In this document: positions 8,261 to 17,133 of the stretch, piece after piece | Position numbering within the stretch: position 1 is the stretch's first letter | Layout of the letters: every line of letters starts with the position of its first letter | Assembly: GCA_031254645.1 (NCBI GenBank) | Contig: JAIRUA010000012.1 | Location: forward strand, 248,001-312,000 | DNA: 64,000 nucleotides | Direction of reading: 5' to 3' | Origin: Dysgonamonadaceae bacterium | GTDB lineage: Bacteria; Bacteroidota; Bacteroidia; Bacteroidales; Dysgonomonadaceae | Translations under genes and position numbers: made by a program | Notes under the pieces: model-generated | Database searches by the model: none | What the model was told of the DNA's origin: nothing | What the model saw: only the letters and a program-made list of their open reading frames with translations

Positions 8261-11056
8261 TCAATACCATCTCGTTCCCCTATTATGCGGCGAATTTCTC
8301 TGGTCATATTTCAAATCCTGCAGCAACGAAGCATCGGCACGTATCGTAAACATATACGATTGAAATGGACCAAACGGTATAACACTTGCCGACATACTCC
8401 AACAGCACATTCGTCGTGTAATCGTAGCATTCATATTAGTGATTCTTTTCAAGTCAAAATTATAATCACTGTTGAATGAAAAATTCCAGTTTGCGGTAGG
8501 TTGAATAGAGCCGCTAAATCCTAAATTGTGCGTGAGCTGACCGCGAAATTGTCCGGTTTCGGGGTTAAAGTTTCTCTCGCTATTCGCATATCGAACCGAG
8601 TAGTTGAATGATAAATTCCAATTGAGCGGATTAATTAAATATCCATTATTGTCAAACTCTTGAGCACCTCCGCTGGCAGATGCGCCGCTACGCGTTTCAA
8701 ACTCGTTCGGATTTCGCCCAATAGTGCCATCATTGGGCAACAGTTCTCCCTCTTCATTATTGCCGCTACTGTTTGTGCTACGCCTTTCACCGCGCGAAAA
8801 CAATTTGCCGAATGTGTCTTGGTTAAGTGCGTATGAAAATGATGTTCCTGTGTTCATCAATTTACCGAAACCTTGTCCGTTCATAATACGAAGTTGATTA
8901 ACACGCTGCCCGCGATGTCTGCCATCTGCTAATCTCTCTGCTTCCCACATATACGGATCCCACGAAGCATTTAAACTTAATGTATATGAGCGCGTTAATT
9001 TTAAGCGAAGATTAGTGTTGATAGGACTCCATTGAAACCTCTCAGCCATCATATTATAACTGAAACTAATACCCAAATCGTCAATCAAACTGATTTTTCG
9101 GGATCCGGTGGAATCGTTGTCCGACCGCACCTTCATTTCCAAATTGTTCTTGAAGTCGAATCCGATGTTTCCCTGTTGACCAGGTGCGGGTGCCTGGAAC
9201 ATCATTCTGCTATACGGTGAATATGTATATGTAACCTCTTGTCCAAATTCATTGAAATAGGTGTAAGTTTCGTAAATACCAAATCGAGGATCGCCAAAAT
9301 CGGGACGATAGCTCAAAGTGATGCTCGGCGAAAATACGTGCCGAATGGCTTCTACTCTATCGCCAAAAACACGCCAAGGTACATACATTCCGTACAATCT
9401 TGTTTGTGCGCTAATTGATGTAGTGTAATCATATATTCGACTGAAACTACGCACAGTATCCACCACAACGTGGTCTCTTAGCACAGGATCCCACGCCTTT
9501 CTTTCACCCCCTGTGTACCAGCGTTCGGTATAGTTGAAACTGGGTGTTATTTGTATGAAATCAAACAAAGAGAATGTAGCATTCACAGGAATATTATGTT
9601 GCATACCGTTTGTCCAATCGTTGATTAGATTTGACTTGAAAAATTGGTCTTCTTTGGTAGTAATCCTATTTTCGAATCTACCTGTATAACTCATCGTTAT
9701 TTTTTCATACCAGCGCTCTGCACCCACTGCATTTTTCCGTTTGAACGGATTAATACGATTCATACTTGCCTGAATATTAGGGAGTGTGGCAGAAATGGTA
9801 GAATCGCGCGATACTTGATTAACACTCAAATTTGCCGATAAGTTCCACGGCGAATTAGGAAAACGTTGCGTGATGTTTACGGTTGAACTTGTGGTATTGT
9901 TTGACCCTTCTCGGTTGAAAATTTGCGACATATCGTTGCGCCCATAGCTACTTGTTCTAAAATTGACACTTCCCGATATGGTGCGAAACATATTCATTTT
10001 CGGGTCTTGCGAGTGTGTCCAATTGAGGCGAAAATCTTTCGAGCGATAGTAAGCACCCGGAATGATGTCTCTCAAATCTCTATCGCCAAAAGCCGTATTG
10101 CGGTAGTAAAAATCTACGTTGCCCGAATATTTGTACCGTACCCGATAATTACTTCGCACGCCTGCCCCCCACGAGCCTTTTGTATAGATTTCGCCCGTAA
10201 CGGCAGCATCCACAAAATCGTTGATGGCAAAATAATATCCACCGTTGTGCAAGAAAAATCCGCGATTCATTTCTTCGCCATAACTCGGCATTATAATTCC
10301 CGATGAATAAGTATCGGTAAACGGAAAGAAGGCAAACGGTAACACAATGGGAAACAGCGGCACATCAGCCACTACTAACCACGCCGGACCGGTTACAACG
10401 TCTTGCCCCGGACGCACTTTAGCGCGCGATAAATTTAAATAAAAGTGCGGGTGTACGTGATGGGGACACGTGGTATATCTTGCGTTTCTCATATAGAACG
10501 AATTGTCGGGATTTTTCTTCGCCTCATTGGCAATGATATTTCCTTCGCCCTGTTGGGTTACAACGTGTTCGATAAACGCCCGGCGCGATTGAAAATTGTA
10601 GCGGACGGTTCTCATCTCGTATTCGGTACTGCCTTCCGTGAAAACGGGAAATCCAAATTCTTGCCCTAATGAATCCAAACCGAAGGTCGCCGAAATGATA
10701 TTTTCTCCCATATCCGTAGTAATATATTCACCGGTAATGGTTAAATCGCCATACTCTACTTTTGCATCGCCAAAAAGATGTCCCATTCTCGTGCTGGGAA
10801 ACATAACGATAGAATCTTGTGCCGAATATTGAACAGGTGCTTCTAAAATTGTTCTTCCGGTTGGAATGGTATCGGTTTGTAGCGTATCGGCGGGTTGTAT
10901 CAAAGGCGGTGGCAATAAAAGAGAATCATTCACTTGAAGCAACGAGTCAATATTCGCCACAGGATCAATGCTCAACACCCTTTCCTGCGAAAAAGAACGT
11001 TGAGAAAACAGCGCAATAGCGATTAGAAGAGATATAATTGTTATCAGTTGCTTCAT
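8261..11056 (-). CDS. lptD: LPS assembly outer membrane protein LptD, Bacteroidota type
   Basis: A 931-residue protein with a signal peptide (MKQLITIISLLIAIALFSQRSFSQ). An OstA-like N-terminal domain at about 80-230 has GDAKVEYGDLTITGEYI and the region of the usual LptD cysteines (YTTCPHHVHPHFY). A long beta-barrel region follows, with alternating aromatic residues and FPFTDTYSSGIIMPSYG. LptD inserts lipopolysaccharide into the outer leaflet of the outer membrane. This phylum's version is longer than the E. coli protein and has a divergent barrel. A TATCTTTG element lies about 65 bases upstream. DUF2867 follows in the same direction. Confidence 0.85.
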   Translation of the reverse strand: MKQLITIISLLIAIALFSQRSFSQERVLSIDPVANIDSLLQVNDSLLLPPPLIQPADTLQTDTIPTGRTILEAPVQYSAQDSIVMFPSTRMGHLFGDAKVEYGDLTITGEYITTDMGENIISATFGLDSLGQEFGFPVFTEGSTEYEMRTVRYNFQSRRAFIEHVVTQQGEGNIIANEAKKNPDNSFYMRNARYTTCPHHVHPHFYLNLSRAKVRPGQDVVTGPAWLVVADVPLFPIVLPFAFFPFTDTYSSGIIMPSYGEEMNRGFFLHNGGYYFAINDFVDAAVTGEIYTKGSWGAGVRSNYRVRYKYSGNVDFYYRNTAFGDRDLRDIIPGAYYRSKDFRLNWTHSQDPKMNMFRTISGSVNFRTSSYGRNDMSQIFNREGSNNTTSSTVNITQRFPNSPWNLSANLSVNQVSRDSTISATLPNIQASMNRINPFKRKNAVGAERWYEKITMSYTGRFENRITTKEDQFFKSNLINDWTNGMQHNIPVNATFSLFDFIQITPSFNYTERWYTGGERKAWDPVLRDHVVVDTVRSFSRIYDYTTSISAQTRLYGMYVPWRVFGDRVEAIRHVFSPSITLSYRPDFGDPRFGIYETYTYFNEFGQEVTYTYSPYSRMMFQAPAPGQQGNIGFDFKNNLEMKVRSDNDSTGSRKISLIDDLGISFSYNMMAERFQWSPINTNLRLKLTRSYTLSLNASWDPYMWEAERLADGRHRGQRVNQLRIMNGQGFGKLMNTGTSFSYALNQDTFGKLFSRGERRSTNSSGNNEEGELLPNDGTIGRNPNEFETRSGASASGGAQEFDNNGYLINPLNWNLSFNYSVRYANSERNFNPETGQFRGQLTHNLGFSGSIQPTANWNFSFNSDYNFDLKRITNMNATITRRMCCWSMSASVIPFGPFQSYMFTIRADASLLQDLKYDQRNSPHNRGTRWY

Positions 11057-11120
11057 TCGAAAAAATCGACTTATGCATCGTTTTAGTACATAATTAACCG
11101 AACGTACATAAAATACGGCT

Positions 11121-11128
11121 CAAAGATA
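11121..11128 (-). promoter_or_regulatory. Bacteroidota -7 promoter element for lptD
   Basis: TATCTTTG on the minus strand, about 65 bases before the lptD ATG. Confidence 0.5.
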
Positions 11129-11168
11129 TAAAAACAAAATGTAATGAAATGGGATTAAGGGTTTTTTA

Positions 11169-11277
11169 ATATGCTAATAAATAATGTGCTAATGACAATT
11201 ATCATATAGATAATCAACGAACTTGTCATTAGCACATTATTTATTAGCACATTAGCACATTATTTATTGGCATATTA
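11169..11277. repeat. AT-rich inverted repeat (repeat family copy B)
   Basis: The left arm (ATATGCTAATAAATAATGTG then CTAATGACAA) and the right arm (TTGTCATTAGCACATTATTT then ATTAGCACATT) can pair around a loop of roughly 30 bases, and a second right-arm copy follows. It lies between the 3' end of thrA and the lptD promoter and may terminate thrA transcription. Confidence 0.85.
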
Positions 11278-11282
11278 AAAAA

Positions 11283-13727
11283 TCAAATATTCGCAATCGA
11301 AATAATATCCGAAAACACACCCGCCGCCGTTACATTCGCCCCTGCTCCATAACCTTTGATAACCATCGGATATTCGTTATATCGCTCGGTAGTCATCATA
11401 ATAATATTATTGCTGCCTTCGAGGTCGTAAAACGGATGCCCTTTTTCCACTTCGCGAAGTCCTACTTCGCATGCACCGTTGTCATAAGTGGCAACAAAAC
11501 GAAGTTTTTTACATTCTTTTTCCAATGCTTTTCGGCGGATTTCAAACGATTCATCCATTTCGGGAATGGTTTGCCAAAATTCATTAAGCGTGCCGTCGAA
11601 ATATTTTTGCGCGATAAACAGGTTTTTCTTCACGTCGGATTGATTGATATGTGCGCCGGCTTCACGAGAGAGAATGACGAGTTTTCGTGTAACGTCTAAT
11701 CCGCTTAAGTCAATACGTGGATCGGGCTCGGCAAATTGTGCTTCTACCGCCATTTTTATGGCTTCGCTGAACGGAATGGTTTCGCTCAATGTGTTGAAAA
11801 TAAAATTCAATGTGCCGGAAAGTACCGCTTCGAGTTTCACGATTTTATCGCCCGAATTGGTGAGCGAATTCATCGTGTTGATAATCGGAAGACCTGCACC
11901 TACGTTAGTTTCAAACAAGAATTTCACGCCCGATTTTCGCGCTACTTCTTTCAATTGATGATATTCTTCGTAGTCCGACGAAGCGGCAATTTTATTTGCC
12001 GTAACCACCGACACGTTTTTCGACATTAAATCTTCATATATCTTCGATGCATCGGCACTTGCGGTACAATCCACGAAAACGGAATTAAAAATATTCATTT
12101 TCAATATTTCATCTCGAATGATTTCGGGCGAACTTTCAATACCGTTTGTCATCAGATTATCAAAATAGTTGTTTAATGAAATTCCCTCGCGATTGAATAA
12201 TGCACGACGACTATTAGCAATACCCACAATGTTTATTTTCAGTTTGTTTTGCTCTTCAAGTGTTTGCTGTTGCTGTTTGATTTGGTCGAGAAGTTTACTG
12301 CCAACCGTTCCCACACCAACCACAAAAAGATTCAATTCTTGATAAGGCGACAAGAAAAACGAATCGTGAATCACGTTCAATGCCTTTTTCAAATCGGATT
12401 TTGCGATTACGCATGAAATATTTGTACGCCCGGCACCTTGCGCCAACGACACCACGCTGATGCCGTTTCGCCCCAACGCGCCGAAAAATTTTCCGGCAAT
12501 GCCCGGCACGTGTTTCATATTTTGTCCAACAATAGCAATGGTAGCAAGGTCGTATTCTACAATGATTTGGTTAATGCTACCCATTACAATTTCGTGTTCA
12601 AACTCGTGCGACAACACCTTTTTTGCGAGCGGCGCATCTTGCGAACGAACGCCAATCGATGTGCTATTTTCCGATGATGCTTGTGATACGATAAATACAC
12701 TGATTCCATTGTTTGCCAATGTCGAAAAAATGCGTTTATTTACACCGATAACGCCCACCATACCAAGACCTTGAATGGTTATCAATGCCGTATCATTAAT
12801 TGACGAAATACCTTTGATGATTTTTCCATCATTCGGGTCGGAATGTTCGTTTCTAATGAGCGTTCCGACGGCTTCGGGACGAAATGTATTCTTGACGTAA
12901 ATCGGAATATTTTTATGGTAAACAGGGAAAATCGTGGGCGGATAAATTACTTTTGCACCGAAATTTGACAACTCAATCGCTTCAGTAAACGATAATTCAT
13001 CAATTACATACGCCGAATTAATGATTTTCGGATCGGCGGTCATAAATCCGTCTACATCTGTCCATATTTCGAGCGATGATGCATTGAGTGCCGTCGCAAT
13101 AATCGCCGCAGTGTAATCCGAACCGCCACGTCCGAGATTTGTAATATCATCACCGTTTTTACTCGACGAAATAAATCCGGGAACAAGTGCAATTTTCGGC
13201 ATCGGTTGTTCCAAAAACGTTTTTTTAATCAATTCGCTCGAATGTGCAATATCGGGAATGTGGTGCGCAAATTGTTTCGTAGTTTTAATAAATAGGGTAG
13301 GGTCGTACAATTTTGCATCGAAAATTATTTTACTGATAATGAGCGATGAAAATCGTTCGCCATAACTCACAATTTTATCTGATGTTTTTTGAGAAAGGTC
13401 ACCGATAAGAAATACGCCGCGAAGAATATTTCTCAAATCATCAAAAAGAAGTTGTATTTTTTGCACAATTTTATCTTTATCAGTTGGCGAAGTAATCATT
13501 TTTTCAATGATAATTTCGTGTTGTGTGATAATTTCGTCAAGTGTAGTTTTGTATGTTTCATTGGCTTTTACCGCAAATTCGGCAGCCAATAATAGTTTAT
13601 CCGTTACACCGCTCAATGCTGATACCACTACAATAACCGACTCTTTTTCAGATTCTATTATTTGTTTTACGAACTGTAAACTTTCGGGCGTACCTACAGA
13701 CGTTCCGCCAAATTTTATGACTTTCAT
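11283..13727 (-). CDS. thrA: Bifunctional aspartate kinase / homoserine dehydrogenase I
   Basis: An 814-residue fusion protein of normal length. The N-terminal aspartate kinase begins with MKVIKFGGTSVG and contains GRGGSDYTAA. Paired ACT domains for feedback control lie at about 310-450. The C-terminal homoserine dehydrogenase has the NAD(P) site VVGVGTVGSKLL and the catalytic region TNVGAGLPIINTMNSL. It catalyses the first and third steps of threonine/methionine synthesis. thrB and thrC do not follow here, whereas they often do elsewhere; a repeat hairpin closes the gene instead. nadA lies 45 bases upstream on the same strand. Confidence 0.97.
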   Translation of the reverse strand: MKVIKFGGTSVGTPESLQFVKQIIESEKESVIVVVSALSGVTDKLLLAAEFAVKANETYKTTLDEIITQHEIIIEKMITSPTDKDKIVQKIQLLFDDLRNILRGVFLIGDLSQKTSDKIVSYGERFSSLIISKIIFDAKLYDPTLFIKTTKQFAHHIPDIAHSSELIKKTFLEQPMPKIALVPGFISSSKNGDDITNLGRGGSDYTAAIIATALNASSLEIWTDVDGFMTADPKIINSAYVIDELSFTEAIELSNFGAKVIYPPTIFPVYHKNIPIYVKNTFRPEAVGTLIRNEHSDPNDGKIIKGISSINDTALITIQGLGMVGVIGVNKRIFSTLANNGISVFIVSQASSENSTSIGVRSQDAPLAKKVLSHEFEHEIVMGSINQIIVEYDLATIAIVGQNMKHVPGIAGKFFGALGRNGISVVSLAQGAGRTNISCVIAKSDLKKALNVIHDSFFLSPYQELNLFVVGVGTVGSKLLDQIKQQQQTLEEQNKLKINIVGIANSRRALFNREGISLNNYFDNLMTNGIESSPEIIRDEILKMNIFNSVFVDCTASADASKIYEDLMSKNVSVVTANKIAASSDYEEYHQLKEVARKSGVKFLFETNVGAGLPIINTMNSLTNSGDKIVKLEAVLSGTLNFIFNTLSETIPFSEAIKMAVEAQFAEPDPRIDLSGLDVTRKLVILSREAGAHINQSDVKKNLFIAQKYFDGTLNEFWQTIPEMDESFEIRRKALEKECKKLRFVATYDNGACEVGLREVEKGHPFYDLEGSNNIIMMTTERYNEYPMVIKGYGAGANVTAAGVFSDIISIANI

Positions 13728-13772
13728 TTTAATGATGATGATTTTCCGTTGTTTGAAAACAAATTTTTTATT

Positions 13773-14717
13773 TTACAATCCACATTTTTCAGAAATTTCT
13801 AACATTGCCTTAATCGGTTTCACGGCTTTCACACGAATTTCTTCTTCCACAAAGATTTCCGGCGTTTCGTTTTTTAAACATAAATACAATTTTTCTAACG
13901 TATTCATTTTCATATAAAAACACTCATTACAAGCACAAGTAGAATCTTCGGGTGGAGCAGGAAAAAACAATTTATCGGGATTTTCTTTTTGCATTTGATG
14001 TAAAATACCCGATTCGGTAGCTACAATAAACTCCTTATTTTGAGATTCGGTTGCAAATTTCAAAATAGAAGAAGTAGAACCGATATGATCGGCAATTTCT
14101 AATAAATATTTCGGACATTCGGGGTGCATCAATAGTAAAGCATCGGGATATGCTTTCTTCAAATCCAAAATGCGTTCAATTGAAAACTGCTCGTGAACAT
14201 GGCAAGCACCATTCCACAAAAGCATATTTCGTCCGGTTAGTTTGTTAATATAATCGCCAAGATTTCTATCAGGTCCGAAAATAATTTTTTCATCTTTAGG
14301 TAATGAATCCACAATTTGTTGGGCATTGGTAGAAGTTACAACTATATCGGTAACAGCTTTTACTTTTGCCGTAGTATTGACGTATGAAATAACGGTATGA
14401 CCCGGATTTTCGTTGATAAATCGCTCAAATTCGTCTGTCGGACAACTATCTGCCAACGAACAACCGGCTTCCATATCGGGGATAAAAACATGTTTTTCGG
14501 GACAAAGAATTTTTGCTGTTTCGCCCATAAAATGAACACCGCAAAGTATAATAATATCTGCTTCGGTTTTTGCTGCCCATTGTGCCAATGCGAGACTGTC
14601 GCCAACGAAGTCGGCAATATCCTGTATTTCAGCTTCTTGATAATAGTGCGCAAGAATGATGGCATTTTTTTCCTTTCTTAGCGCGTTGATATTTTCAATC
14701 AATTCTTTTTTTGTCAT
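13773..14717 (-). CDS. nadA: Quinolinate synthase A
   Basis: A 314-residue protein of normal length. It condenses iminoaspartate with dihydroxyacetone phosphate to quinolinate in NAD synthesis, using a [4Fe-4S] cluster. Motifs seen: AHYYQEAEIQDIADFVGDS at the N-terminus, LCGVHFMGETAK with the first cluster cysteine, HPECP, and the C-terminal CACNECFYMK. No nadB or nadC lies adjacent. It is the first gene of a likely nadA-thrA transcript, with a 550-base AT-rich space upstream. Confidence 0.95.
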   Translation of the reverse strand: MTKKELIENINALRKEKNAIILAHYYQEAEIQDIADFVGDSLALAQWAAKTEADIIILCGVHFMGETAKILCPEKHVFIPDMEAGCSLADSCPTDEFERFINENPGHTVISYVNTTAKVKAVTDIVVTSTNAQQIVDSLPKDEKIIFGPDRNLGDYINKLTGRNMLLWNGACHVHEQFSIERILDLKKAYPDALLLMHPECPKYLLEIADHIGSTSSILKFATESQNKEFIVATESGILHQMQKENPDKLFFPAPPEDSTCACNECFYMKMNTLEKLYLCLKNETPEIFVEEEIRVKAVKPIKAMLEISEKCGL

Positions 14718-15267
14718 CGAACGAATTATTATAATATATAAGTTTTAATCTAAAAAAATTATATGATACTGATAATAGCTTGTTGATATTGTTGATTGTT
14801 TTTTGTAATCATCACTGCTTTTTTAATTATCATATCAAAAAAGATAGTTTATAAACAACTATGCTTATATTTTTATGCTTGATTTTGTGATAGCTGCAAA
14901 TGTTATCATCAATTGTTTATAATGTGCAAAGTTAATAATTAATTTTTTCTTCCTTGTTGATTCTTGTTGAAAAGAGTGTGAAACTTTCGCGTAAAAAAAG
15001 TATAAGTTCGTTTGTTGGAATTGAAATTTATATTATACGGAATTTAATATTCCAATTCAAAATTTACTTATCAATTATTTCTTTACAATGATTGCACAAG
15101 TTATCAACACGTTTTTAAATATCGAAAAACAGTTTTATAATAGCTAAAATATAGGGTTTTGACAATTATTTATTGTTAAAATCGCTGTTTTCGTACAACT
15201 TTCAACAAATGTTTTTACTATATTTGTCCATTGTTTCAAACAATAAGAACATAAAGATAGCTATAAA
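14718..15267. other. AT-rich intergenic space between divergent nadA and phosphatase-like gene
   Basis: No credible ORF or RNA gene seen. It contains a TAACTTTG element on the minus strand (14927-14934, possible nadA promoter) and a TATATTTG element on the plus strand (15219-15226). The motif TGTTGA, or its complement TCAACA, recurs (near 14780, 14790, 14957, 14968, 15107, 15201), including TTATCAACA at about 15103, a one-mismatch relative of a DnaA box. A weak hairpin lies at about 15158-15180. Confidence 0.5.
15219..15226 (+). promoter_or_regulatory. Bacteroidota -7 promoter element
   Basis: TATATTTG 42 bases before the start of the phosphatase-like lipoprotein gene. Confidence 0.6.
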
Positions 15268-16338
15268 ATGCGGAAAGTAATATATATATTGCCTGCTTTT
15301 TTATTCTTGATTTTTGCAAATTCCTGCGTATCAATGGTAAAAATTTCATCTGTGGTGGAAAGAAACACAGATGGAGACTTGCTATTGAAATGGGAAGTAA
15401 GTCCTGATCAAGAAGGAAATATTGATATATATGTTTCGGAAACAGACACTTCTCTTGACAATTTTTCGCCTGTTGCTTCTGCTCGTGTTGCTGACCAGGT
15501 GCTTCGTATTCATCCAAGTGCAGGAGGGTCGAGGCAATTTTTCTTTCTTCGCACACCAGCAGCTTTTTCGGGTATTGTTACCAATAGGATAATTGATACA
15601 CAAGGAATTAAAAATTTTCGCGATGCAGGTGGATACTTTACGACAGACAATCGTCAAATGAAATGGGGAATGATTTTTCGTTCGGGTGATTTGAGTAATG
15701 CTACTTTAAGCGACCAAACAAAAATTAGAGAATTGGGTATCAGAACTATTATTGATTTTCGTTCGACACGTACGGCACGAAATTTTCCGATTCTTTTGCA
15801 CCCTTCTATTAGAATCGTGTCGCTTCCGTTGGCGCCGATGGATATGCAAAGAATTAATAATCATTTAGATAACGATAATTTTAATCGTAGTGATGCCATT
15901 CGATATATGCAAGAAATGTATGTGGAAATTGTTGAAAACCACAAAATAGAGTTCGCCGATATGTTTGACGTATTGACTAACGAAAGCAGTTATCCTATCC
16001 TTTTGACAGATGCGTTGGGAAAAGATGGGGTAGGTTTGGCAACTTTTTTTATTCTTCACGCCATAGGTATTCCGGAAAATGTATTGTTAGACGATTATAT
16101 GTTTAATAGTCAAAATTTTAAAGACATAATTCAATCAACAATAGATGGTCAAAACCTTTCCGAATCAATGCAGGAAGCCGTTACGGCAATGTTGTCGGTC
16201 AATCGTGCATATTTGAATTTTGCTATTGAACACATCAGACAAGTTTATGGCTCTGTGGATAATTATCTTGAATATGAGTTGCGTGTATCAAGCGGAAAGA
16301 AGGCTTTGTTGAGGAGATATTTGTTGTATCCGTTTTGA
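15268..16338 (+). CDS. Tyrosine-phosphatase-like lipoprotein lacking the catalytic Cys and Arg
   Basis: A 356-residue protein with a lipoprotein signal (MRKVIYILPAFLFLIFANSC, lipobox Cys at 20), so it is probably membrane-anchored in the periplasm or at the surface. A fibronectin-like strand region is followed by a Y_phosphatase3 fold from about 110: IKNFRDAGGYFTTDNRQMKWGMIFRSGDL, then IRTIIDFRSTRT. Active members read HCxAGKDRTG. Here residues 247-256 read TDALGKDGVG, so the nucleophile Cys is Asp248 and the phosphate-binding Arg is Gly254. The GKD core is kept and the rest is intact and in frame. It is therefore probably a pseudophosphatase with a binding role. It stands alone behind its own promoter. 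Confidence 0.8.
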   Translation: MRKVIYILPAFLFLIFANSCVSMVKISSVVERNTDGDLLLKWEVSPDQEGNIDIYVSETDTSLDNFSPVASARVADQVLRIHPSAGGSRQFFFLRTPAAFSGIVTNRIIDTQGIKNFRDAGGYFTTDNRQMKWGMIFRSGDLSNATLSDQTKIRELGIRTIIDFRSTRTARNFPILLHPSIRIVSLPLAPMDMQRINNHLDNDNFNRSDAIRYMQEMYVEIVENHKIEFADMFDVLTNESSYPILLTDALGKDGVGLATFFILHAIGIPENVLLDDYMFNSQNFKDIIQSTIDGQNLSESMQEAVTAMLSVNRAYLNFAIEHIRQVYGSVDNYLEYELRVSSGKKALLRRYLLYPF

Positions 16339-16368
16339 AGATAATTTGTTCAACTCAAAATTATTTCA

Positions 16369-16376
16369 TACATTTG
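16369..16376 (+). promoter_or_regulatory. Bacteroidota -7 promoter element for toxin-antitoxin pair
   Basis: TACATTTG 25 bases before the antitoxin ATG. Confidence 0.55.
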
Positions 16377-16400
16377 TAAAAATAAAAAGATATTAGAATT

Positions 16401-16619
16401 ATGAGTACAGTAATAGCACATATAGATGTATCGCGACCATTAGGGCGAAAAATTGTTCGTGATTTATATAAACATACAAAAACAGTAAAAATAGAAAATC
16501 CATTGTCCGAAGAAATTGAGTCGCAAGAATGGGTTTCACATGAAGATTTTTGGTTGGAAATGGAAGATAAATTAAATGAACACTATGGTACTAATCAAAA
16601 ACTAAAGATTAGAAAATGA
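16401..16619 (+). CDS. Antitoxin-like protein of a ParE/RelE-type module
   Basis: A 72-residue charged protein (MSTVIAHIDVSRPLGRKIVR at the start). The N-terminal half looks like a short DNA-binding or dimerisation segment. The C-terminal half (EEIESQEWVSHEDFWLEMED) is acidic, as expected for the toxin-neutralising tail. I do not recognise a named antitoxin family. Its role is inferred from the 4-base overlap (ATGA) with the downstream ParE-like toxin and the shared promoter at 16369. The pair would be autoregulated if it behaves like related modules. Confidence 0.65.
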   Translation: MSTVIAHIDVSRPLGRKIVRDLYKHTKTVKIENPLSEEIESQEWVSHEDFWLEMEDKLNEHYGTNQKLKIRK

Positions 16620-16927
16620 AGAAGTTCAAAATAGTTTATTCCCAAAAAGCAATTGCCGATAGAGAAAACCTGTTTAATACCATTGTATATGAATTCTATG
16701 CACCACAAACAGCATTTAGATATGTGCAAGGAATGATAGATACTATTGAAAAATTACACTTTTTCCCGGAAGCATTTCCGATAAAACCCAACAGTCACTT
16801 CTTAATGCAATACGGCTCTTTTGTTCGCACTATCATTTTCAAAAAAATGACAATTATTTACACCGTGCACAATAATACGGTTTATATCCATCGCATTGTA
16901 GCATCTTCCTTGCTTACACATTTATAA
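16616..16927 (+). CDS. RelE/ParE-family toxin
   Basis: A 103-residue protein of ParE/RelE size. It has the typical N-terminal strand-helix (KFKIVYSQKAIADRENLFNTIV), a middle FPEAFPIKPN segment and the C-terminal strands IIFKKMTIIYTVHNNTVYIHRIV. ParE toxins poison DNA gyrase and RelE toxins cut mRNA on ribosomes; sequence alone does not tell which. The reading frame is intact, unlike the second toxin at 19946. It follows its antitoxin gene with a 4-base overlap. Confidence 0.8.
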   Translation: MKKFKIVYSQKAIADRENLFNTIVYEFYAPQTAFRYVQGMIDTIEKLHFFPEAFPIKPNSHFLMQYGSFVRTIIFKKMTIIYTVHNNTVYIHRIVASSLLTHL

Positions 16928-16949
16928 AACAAATTATTATTCCCAAAAA

Positions 16950-16982
16950 TTAGCACATTATTTATTAGCACATTAGCAAATT
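16950..16982. repeat. AT-rich dispersed repeat, single arm (repeat family copy C)
   Basis: TTAGCACATTATTTATTAGC followed by ACATTAGCA, the same unit as copies A and B but without an inverted partner. It ends seven bases before the helicase promoter element. Confidence 0.8.
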
Positions 16983-16988
16983 ATTCGT

Positions 16989-16996
16989 ACCTTTGT
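16989..16996 (+). promoter_or_regulatory. Bacteroidota -7 promoter element for DEAD-box helicase
   Basis: TACCTTTG, 138 bases before the helicase start, implying an unusually long 5' leader of roughly 130 bases. Confidence 0.6.
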
Positions 16997-17133
16997 GTCC
17001 GATTTTCAAAAAATCACAGGTTATCATATACAAGAATTTATCGTTTTTCTCTCATCTTTTTATGTCGTAATAGTTGTGGGGGTTTCTGAGGAAAATGACA
17101 AATCCTTTTCACAATTAGACATTTACATAAAAA

